Shown here piece after piece: positions 58,373-64,000 of a stretch of 64,000 bases of DNA. A model generated the notes under the pieces. The model was not told the DNA's origin. It saw nothing but the letters and a program-made list of their open reading frames with translations, and did no database searches. A program made the translations under genes and the position numbers. The stretch comes from Raphanus sativus. Lineage: Eukaryota; Streptophyta; Magnoliopsida; Brassicales; Brassicaceae. The first letter of the stretch is position 1, and each line of letters begins with the position of its first letter. Where the stretch lies: contig NC_079515.1 in assembly GCF_000801105.2 (NCBI RefSeq), positions 38,201,920 through 38,265,919 on the forward strand, written 5' to 3'.

Positions 58373-59179
58373 TGTTGCTCAGGGTGAGAAACCAGATGAA
58401 AAGAGTATCTAATCAAATCACAAGATGCAACAATCCATAATCAAGTAAATAAAAGAGAATACTTCTATTTTAAGCATGTCATTTCTCAATGTGACAGCCA
58501 AAAAGATACTTCTATCACTAATCATTTTTTTGTCAACTTCTGAATTTTCGATGAAGACGAGTACTGAGTACAAGATAAGTTACAATACGTGTAAGCTACC
58601 TAGGGAATAGTAACCACGTGGCAAAAAGATATCATGCAAAGTGAACACTGGTAGCTTTACCGTCGGCAACGAACCGCCGTGATAGCTCCATCTTCTCTTA
58701 CACAAAGCTGCTACCTCCATGGTTTTGCACTCTTCAAACTCCAAACTTTCACTCAACAGTTACTTGCAATTGGAGTTTCTATCAGCGTCAGTTGATAATT
58801 CTGGGAAAACTCACATGATTAAATAAGAGACTTTTATCAGGCCACCTTCAATATATAGAAGATGCCAACTTAGCTAAATCTCCATTAAACCACTTTTATT
58901 GGACCATCATCTCTAGCCATGCCTGGTAAGAAAAGTGATAGATTTAGTCATGTTTCCAGTAAAGTCTTACCTTAGCCTCAGCAGCACACTAACCTGAGTT
59001 ACCTGATGGTCTCTTGGCTAGATGAAATTTTTGTCCACATCACGAAAAACCTGTTCATCTTTGTATGAAGTTTAAGTTCCTAATTGAGTAACTGATTCAA
59101 TGAATTGATCTGCTGATCTTCAGCTTTGTACAATATCAAACATGGGTCGAGAAGCTGCCAACAGTTAGTTCCCCTGTTA
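58373..59179. other. Spacer between P450 promoter and PPR 3' end
   Basis: P450 5' flank up to about 58700 and the PPR 3' UTR. No gene was seen. Confidence 0.6.
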
Positions 59180-62100
59180 TTAGATACAATCATGAGAAGC
59201 ATGTTCTTTGATATCATGATTGACGATGGCATCATCTTTCACCAAAACATATATATCTTCAAGGAACTTCTCGATTTTTCCTATGTCAGAATGAGATTTG
59301 TCTCCTGCACCAAAAACGTGTGTTCCCTGTCCCACATCAATCCAGCTATATCCAGGTACCTTCCTGACTCCTCTGTCTTTCATGTCTTTCCTCAAAGCAT
59401 TGACCTTCTCCCAGCGTCCCTGTGAGGCATATATGTTTGAAAGAAGAACATAAGCTGCCGAGTTTTGTGGTTCAAGTTCAATGAGCTTCTCAGCAGCCAT
59501 TTCTCCTCTAATGTCATCTCCATGGATCCTACATGCACCAAGAAGCGATGACCATAATCTTGCATCTGGTTCCAGGTTTTGCGCTTTTATGAAGTCATCA
59601 GCTTCTTCAAGATAACCCCATCTTCCAAGAAGATCAACCATACAAGCTACATGATCTACACGCGCTTCAATACCATATTGACTAACCATCATCTCAAAAC
59701 TCTTCCGTCCTTCTGACACTTTCCCTGCATGGCTACAAGCTGTAAGAACACCTAGGAAGGTGATTTCATCTGGCATGATTTGCGACTGTCTCATGGTGAC
59801 AAATAACTTAAGGGCTTCTTCAGCGTAACCATTTTTAGCATATCCATTGATGATGGAGTTCCATGAGACAACGTTGCTTCCACGCCTCATTTCGTTAAAA
59901 ACTTGTGATGAACTTTTCATGTCCCCACATTTGGCATACATGTCTATAAGGGTGTTAGATGTTAACTCGTCTAGGTCATGAGCCAAGTGGAAGGTAAGAG
60001 AATGGATCGCTCTACCTTCTCTTAAGGAGGATAAGACAGAGCACACTCGAAGAACAGTGACAAATGTTGCTTGGTCAGGTAAAGCACCATCACGACGCAT
60101 TTCTTTGTAGAACTTCAAAGCTTCCTCATAGAAACCGTTCTGGCTATGCCCTGACATCAACCCCGTCCACAGAACGATGCTTTTAGGGCTTGGTAACTCC
60201 GAGAAAAGAACACACGCCTCCACCATTCTACATGCGTTCATGTACAAGCCCAAAAGGGAAATCCCTAGATATTCACCTTCATATGAAACCCCTCTCTTAA
60301 TTATTTGACCGTGGAACTGTGTTCCTAGGGCCAACCTTTCTGGTTTATCACAAGCTTCAACAATGGTGGCAAAAGTGATTTCAGATGGGTTAACATCTCT
60401 GGTCAGCATTTCTCGAAAGAGAACAACAGCTTCTTCCAAGTTGTTCTGAGAATAGCCTGCAATTAGAGCATTCATCGACACAACGCTCCACTCAGGCATA
60501 GAAGAGAAAACTCTACGTGAGTCTTCGATGACCCCACACTTGGCATACATGTCAATCAGCGAGCTACCAGCATGAAGATCCGTGTCTAAGCCACACTTGA
60601 CGGAGAGGCAGTGAGCTTGCTTTCCTTGATAAAGACCACGAACATTTGCGCAAGCCTTAAGTGTGCTAGCTAAACATGATCCATCAGACACCATACCGCA
60701 CGAGTTCATCCTCTTGAACAAGTCAAAAGCCTCACTCTCGTTCTCATCTTGGACATAACCACCAATCATCGTGTTCCAGGATACATTATCACGACCACAC
60801 ATGCGCTCAAAAACCTTCCTTGCATCTTCAACACCTCCGCATTTCGCATACATATCTACCAATGCATTTCCCACGAATAAGTTATCCGCTAGTTTCTTCT
60901 TGATGATAACCGAGTGAAACTGGCTGCCCATTTCTAAATCATGCGATGCAGCACAAGTGCTTAACAGGCTAGTAAATGTAAAATCGTCAATATTATGACC
61001 AGAGCATCTCATATCCATAAACAGTTCCATAACCTTGTGGGCTTCTCCGTTATGTGCATAACCTCTTATCATCGCGTTCCACAAGACATCATTTCTCTCC
61101 TCCAAAGCTTCAAACACTTTAGCAGCATCTTCCATTTTCTCACACTTCGAGTACATGCTGACCAAAGAACTCCCAACATATATATTACACGCAAGTCCTT
61201 GTTTAATAGCCTCTGCGTGAACTACCAAACCTAGATCAAGATTTGCTACAATCCCAACGGCGCTTAAAACGCTTCCTAGTGTAGAACGCGTGGATCTAAC
61301 ACCAGACTTCCGCATATTAAGAAAATACTCAACAGCCACCGACTCACACCCTCGTTTCCCATGCCCTGATATCATTACATTCCACGCTACCACATCAGGA
61401 CTTGGCATCTCCCCGAACAACAGACGTGCATCTTCCAGCTTCCCCAAATTAATATACGTATTTATAACAGTCACAAAAGCTAGATGGTCAGGACGATGAC
61501 CTTCATCCCGCATCCTTTCAAAAACTGTAACTGCTTCCTCTGGTAAACCAGCCTTGACATATCCAGAAAGCAAACATGTCCAGCAAACCGGATTAGGATC
61601 CACTACCCCATCGAAAACTCGTTGAGCATCACCTATAAAGTCACACTTAGCGTACATATCAACCAAAGCCCCTCCACAATAAGAGTTCCTTTCGAAACCG
61701 GTCTTCACCATACAGCAATGAATCTGTCTACCAAACTCTACATTCCTCTCCCTGGCACACGTTGATAAAACAATCGAAAAAGTGAACTTATCCGGAAAAA
61801 ACAAACTCTCAAACAACGATACAAAACTCCTCAAGACCTTTGTTGGTATCCCAATGCTCGAATACATAGATAGCATCGAGTTCCAACCCGTTACATCCTT
61901 TTCAACAGAGTCGAAAACCTTCTCAGCGTAAGCCGTTTCCTTACACTTGGCATATAAATCCAAGATGGAGTTGCTTAATCTCCCTTTTGTATCGATTCCG
62001 AGTTTCAAGCTCCGGGAATGTACAGCTTTGCCGGTCCTAAAGGCGTGTACAGTTCTCTGAGGCATTTCGTCGAACACCTTGCGGTTCTTGAATTGCTTGC

Positions 62101-62272
62101 ACTGCTCCAAACATGTTTCGAGGAGACTGTTGTGTATCTGATCATAGCTGGGAGAGAATCTTCCGGAGATTCGCTGAACCAGGTCCGTGGATGAACTAAA
62201 ACGACGTAGTAGAAAGGAGAAAGAATCGACCTTGGAGGACGAGGACGGCGTTGAGAGAGCTCGAAAATTCAT
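59180..62272 (-). CDS. PLS-class pentatricopeptide repeat (PPR) protein, E subtype
   Basis: Intron-less organellar RNA-binding protein. Start chosen at 62272 (MNFRALSTPSSSSKVDSF) because the next upstream methionine adds a hydrophobic string unlike a targeting peptide; length is then 1030 aa, near the remembered Arabidopsis homologue. The N-terminus is Ser/Arg-rich with few acids (SFLLRRFSSSTDLVQR), typical of mitochondrial import. Dozens of P, L and S repeats follow, with signatures such as DMYAKCG, WNAMIRGYAHNG, FTSLLSTCA and GKQAHCLSVKCGL. The E domain at the end reads LEPQNSAAYVLLSNIYASQG and RKVPGYSWIDV; no DYW domain follows. Proteins of this type direct C-to-U editing. The frame is open throughout. 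Confidence 0.93.
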   Translation of the reverse strand: MNFRALSTPSSSSKVDSFSFLLRRFSSSTDLVQRISGRFSPSYDQIHNSLLETCLEQCKQFKNRKVFDEMPQRTVHAFRTGKAVHSRSLKLGIDTKGRLSNSILDLYAKCKETAYAEKVFDSVEKDVTGWNSMLSMYSSIGIPTKVLRSFVSLFESLFFPDKFTFSIVLSTCARERNVEFGRQIHCCMVKTGFERNSYCGGALVDMYAKCDFIGDAQRVFDGVVDPNPVCWTCLLSGYVKAGLPEEAVTVFERMRDEGHRPDHLAFVTVINTYINLGKLEDARLLFGEMPSPDVVAWNVMISGHGKRGCESVAVEYFLNMRKSGVRSTRSTLGSVLSAVGIVANLDLGLVVHAEAIKQGLACNIYVGSSLVSMYSKCEKMEDAAKVFEALEERNDVLWNAMIRGYAHNGEAHKVMELFMDMRCSGHNIDDFTFTSLLSTCAASHDLEMGSQFHSVIIKKKLADNLFVGNALVDMYAKCGGVEDARKVFERMCGRDNVSWNTMIGGYVQDENESEAFDLFKRMNSCGMVSDGSCLASTLKACANVRGLYQGKQAHCLSVKCGLDTDLHAGSSLIDMYAKCGVIEDSRRVFSSMPEWSVVSMNALIAGYSQNNLEEAVVLFREMLTRDVNPSEITFATIVEACDKPERLALGTQFHGQIIKRGVSYEGEYLGISLLGLYMNACRMVEACVLFSELPSPKSIVLWTGLMSGHSQNGFYEEALKFYKEMRRDGALPDQATFVTVLRVCSVLSSLREGRAIHSLTFHLAHDLDELTSNTLIDMYAKCGDMKSSSQVFNEMRRGSNVVSWNSIINGYAKNGYAEEALKLFVTMRQSQIMPDEITFLGVLTACSHAGKVSEGRKSFEMMVSQYGIEARVDHVACMVDLLGRWGYLEEADDFIKAQNLEPDARLWSSLLGACRIHGDDIRGEMAAEKLIELEPQNSAAYVLLSNIYASQGRWEKVNALRKDMKDRGVRKVPGYSWIDVGQGTHVFGAGDKSHSDIGKIEKFLEDIYVLVKDDAIVNHDIKEHASHDCI

Positions 62273-62302
62273 GATTTTTAGGACAACAATCCGACAATAC
62301 AT

Positions 62303-62746
62303 TGAAAAATGTTAAAAGATAAGTATATATGGTCTCTAATAGTGAAAAGTTATGTTAATCTCGATTGGAAGTAAATTAACAATTTTCAAATGCTCACTAA
62401 AATTTAACATAATTTTCATGGTTTATTAATTTACTCAATATATAAGGAACCTTCAAAACCTTAAGTAACAAGAAACGATTATTAAACCCAAAACTCATCA
62501 AAAAAAAAAGGATTATGTAAATCGTTTACATGTAACTCTAGTCACTATTGACTTGCTTTGAAAATACCAATGAATTTTAATTAGAAACGAAAATATAAGA
62601 CCAAAGAATAAATCATGATTTGTGTTACTTCAGTCTACTTAACATTGAAAATTGTTAAATGGTAAGATAAGTTAAGTATATGGTCTCAAATAAGAATAAC
62701 AAAACATATAAAAAGTGAAAATCTCCTTTGGCCTTCCTCCTGGAGG
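62303..62746. other. Spacer between PPR and F-box genes
   Basis: AT-rich PPR promoter and F-box 3' flank. The word AAGTTAAGTATATGGTCTC recurs in similar form (62320-62336 and 62669-62687). Confidence 0.6.
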
Positions 62747-63994
62747 TTACCAAACCCTGGTACGTTTTTCAATTGCAACAAGTCTCGCCATGTTTTGATC
62801 GTATCGTTGCTTTTCTAACTCGCTTTCTTGTTTCCTTTTACATCCTGCATCAGGTTGCTTGATGTTAACTAGGCTTGCGACATAAGAGCACGCAGTTGAC
62901 CTGTCTGTGCCTAAACGTTTTCCGAGCTCCAGCTTCTTCAAGTATCCAGCCTCTCCAACGATGCTAAATGTTGTGGAGTCTTCTTCTACTTCTAATTCAA
63001 AACCCATGGCTACTTTCTTCTCCTCGTCAATGAAGAAAAAATCATATGGAATCAGAAGCGCGTCCACCACACTCAAAAACTTGCTCCACGACACCTCTTC
63101 GGTCTCATTCTTAGTAGTAATCCATATCTCAAACTCCAATGGAATTGCTAATCCGTCATCATGAGCGAATAAAACCGCAAGCTTCTCATCCCTAACACAC
63201 GATAAAGTCACAATGTCATCATCACGAGCGTCAAACGGCAGACGCAGAAGAGGACCAAAACTCTCGCTTGTAAAATCGAAACAGATTATGCGGTTGCGAT
63301 CAAGCGCGTCTTCGTGATCTATGTTCCTTGGTAAAGCAAGCCAGTAAGTGTTTCCCATGAGAGACACGCCATGCTGATGAGATAGTATAAACCAGTGTGG
63401 AGTAACATCAAGAGTCTTCCATGAACTAGACTCGAAATCGTAAACCTCGTACCATATAAACTTGTCTCCGACCGCATCGCCAACGTACTGATCTATAAAC
63501 CTCAAGAACTTGTAGGCACGACAAGATGAGCCTTTTTCCTCGTATCCTAGAGCATAACTGAACCTGATCCTTCCGTCTGGGGGCGAAGAACATCTACATT
63601 CTATCGACCTTGTTTGACCCCAATAAGGATTCCAAACGATAACTTTGGCATAATCATCTTCCAAGACGCATAACAACAAACCGTCACAGTGGAAAACTTG
63701 AGATATCCTGATTTCTTTGTTAAGTTTACCTTCATATTCTATTAATGGATCTTCATCAACGACGGGAAAGACCTTCATGAGATATAGGCTGTAACCCATC
63801 AAGGCAGCGACCATCATAGACTGATCATCATGACCTGCGTTTATTTTATCAATGTGCATCTTTGAAAAGCTTCGACTCTTGGATAAAGTGTCCCACTCTT
63901 TGCAAGTTAATCTCACTGCTCTCATATATTTCATGGGAACCTTTGAGAGAATCTCCTCTACTAAATTTACCGGAAGATCGGAGATCTTCGTCAT
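62747..63994 (-). CDS. F-box protein with F-box-associated domain
   Basis: Single-exon, 415 aa. The N-terminal F-box (residues 3-45: KISDLPVNLVEEILSKVPMK, then VRLTCKEWDTLSKSRSF) would bind SKP1/ASK in an SCF ubiquitin ligase. A type-1 F-box-associated substrate domain follows (LLLCVLEDDYAKVIVWNPYWGQ, SSWKTLDVTPHW, GVSLMGNTYWLA, FDFTSESFGPLLRLPF). The C-terminus is Lys/Arg/Glu-rich and helical. This is one of a very large, fast-evolving crucifer family, so the target cannot be guessed. The gene is intact; its promoter lies beyond the window. Confidence 0.92.
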   Translation of the reverse strand: MTKISDLPVNLVEEILSKVPMKYMRAVRLTCKEWDTLSKSRSFSKMHIDKINAGHDDQSMMVAALMGYSLYLMKVFPVVDEDPLIEYEGKLNKEIRISQVFHCDGLLLCVLEDDYAKVIVWNPYWGQTRSIECRCSSPPDGRIRFSYALGYEEKGSSCRAYKFLRFIDQYVGDAVGDKFIWYEVYDFESSSWKTLDVTPHWFILSHQHGVSLMGNTYWLALPRNIDHEDALDRNRIICFDFTSESFGPLLRLPFDARDDDIVTLSCVRDEKLAVLFAHDDGLAIPLEFEIWITTKNETEEVSWSKFLSVVDALLIPYDFFFIDEEKKVAMGFELEVEEDSTTFSIVGEAGYLKKLELGKRLGTDRSTACSYVASLVNIKQPDAGCKRKQESELEKQRYDQNMARLVAIEKRTRVW

Positions 63995-64000
63995 TGTTTC

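Noticed and set aside
59126..59425. Plus-strand frame overlapping the PPR 3' end
   Set aside because: Antisense shadow of the PPR E domain.
62273..62302. Upstream PPR start adding ten residues
   Set aside because: MYCRIVVLKI is hydrophobic and unlike an organellar targeting peptide; the internal methionine gives the usual Ser/Arg-rich start.

Overview
The window is nuclear DNA of a crucifer, most likely Brassica or a close relative. Gene order and protein sequences match the part of Arabidopsis chromosome 3 that I remember as running from RAPTOR1B to the PPR gene At3g09040: RAPTOR1, PYD4, SPC24, a DUF538 gene, RGP3, a DnaJ gene, an LMBR1-like gene, a receptor-like cytoplasmic kinase, a lectin-like membrane protein and a PPR gene. 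Locus numbers are from memory and were not searched. Missing neighbours and decaying genes fit a post-polyploidy subgenome that is still losing genes.

Layout. 1-5796 (-): N-terminal two thirds of RAPTOR1, cut by the window edge. 5.8-10.4 kb: AT-rich spacer with a 2.3-kb Helitron (6411-8740) carrying a nested Mutator-type element with telomere-like repeats, then a 48-bp minisatellite. 10395-13576 (-): PYD4-type aminotransferase, nine exons. 13.6-16.9 kb: spacer with a perfect-looking foldback and a second Helitron of the same family. 16909-17901 (+): decayed SPC24 kinetochore gene. 18559-19583 (+): DUF538. 19873-21219 (-): RGP3 with one non-canonical intron donor. 21898-23645 (-): cytosolic DnaJ (type B). 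24595-25543 (+): unrecognised gene with an in-frame stop. 25.5-27.5 kb: Stowaway MITE and a Helitron 3' end.

27.2-45.2 kb is the most structured part. An LMBR1-like membrane protein gene (27496-30789) has been duplicated in tandem. The promoter of the second copy lies at about 31985-32120, directly interrupted by a Ty3/gypsy Tat-lineage retrotransposon on the minus strand (32121 to at least 41909). The element has one LTR visible, a frameshifted protease-pol with two RNase H domains, and a spliced 965-aa antisense gene on the plus strand with its own TATA box. A 100-N gap hides the element's 5' part and the first exons of LMBR1 copy 2, whose exons 3-14 resume at 42366-44708. A second 100-N gap sits inside exon 5 and appears to contain nothing.

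46854-49222 (+): receptor-like cytoplasmic kinase. 50669-51718 (+): lectin-domain membrane protein. 52.2-53.5 kb: 3' remnant of a gene on the minus strand next to a 0.94-kb poly(A) retroposon with a 10-bp target duplication. 53.5-56.7 kb: AT-rich, no gene. 56754-58372 (-): CYP705A-type P450. 59180-62272 (-): long PPR gene. 62747-63994 (-): F-box gene. The genes are ordinary housekeeping or accessory plant genes with no shared pathway; the interest lies in the transposon architecture and in gene decay.
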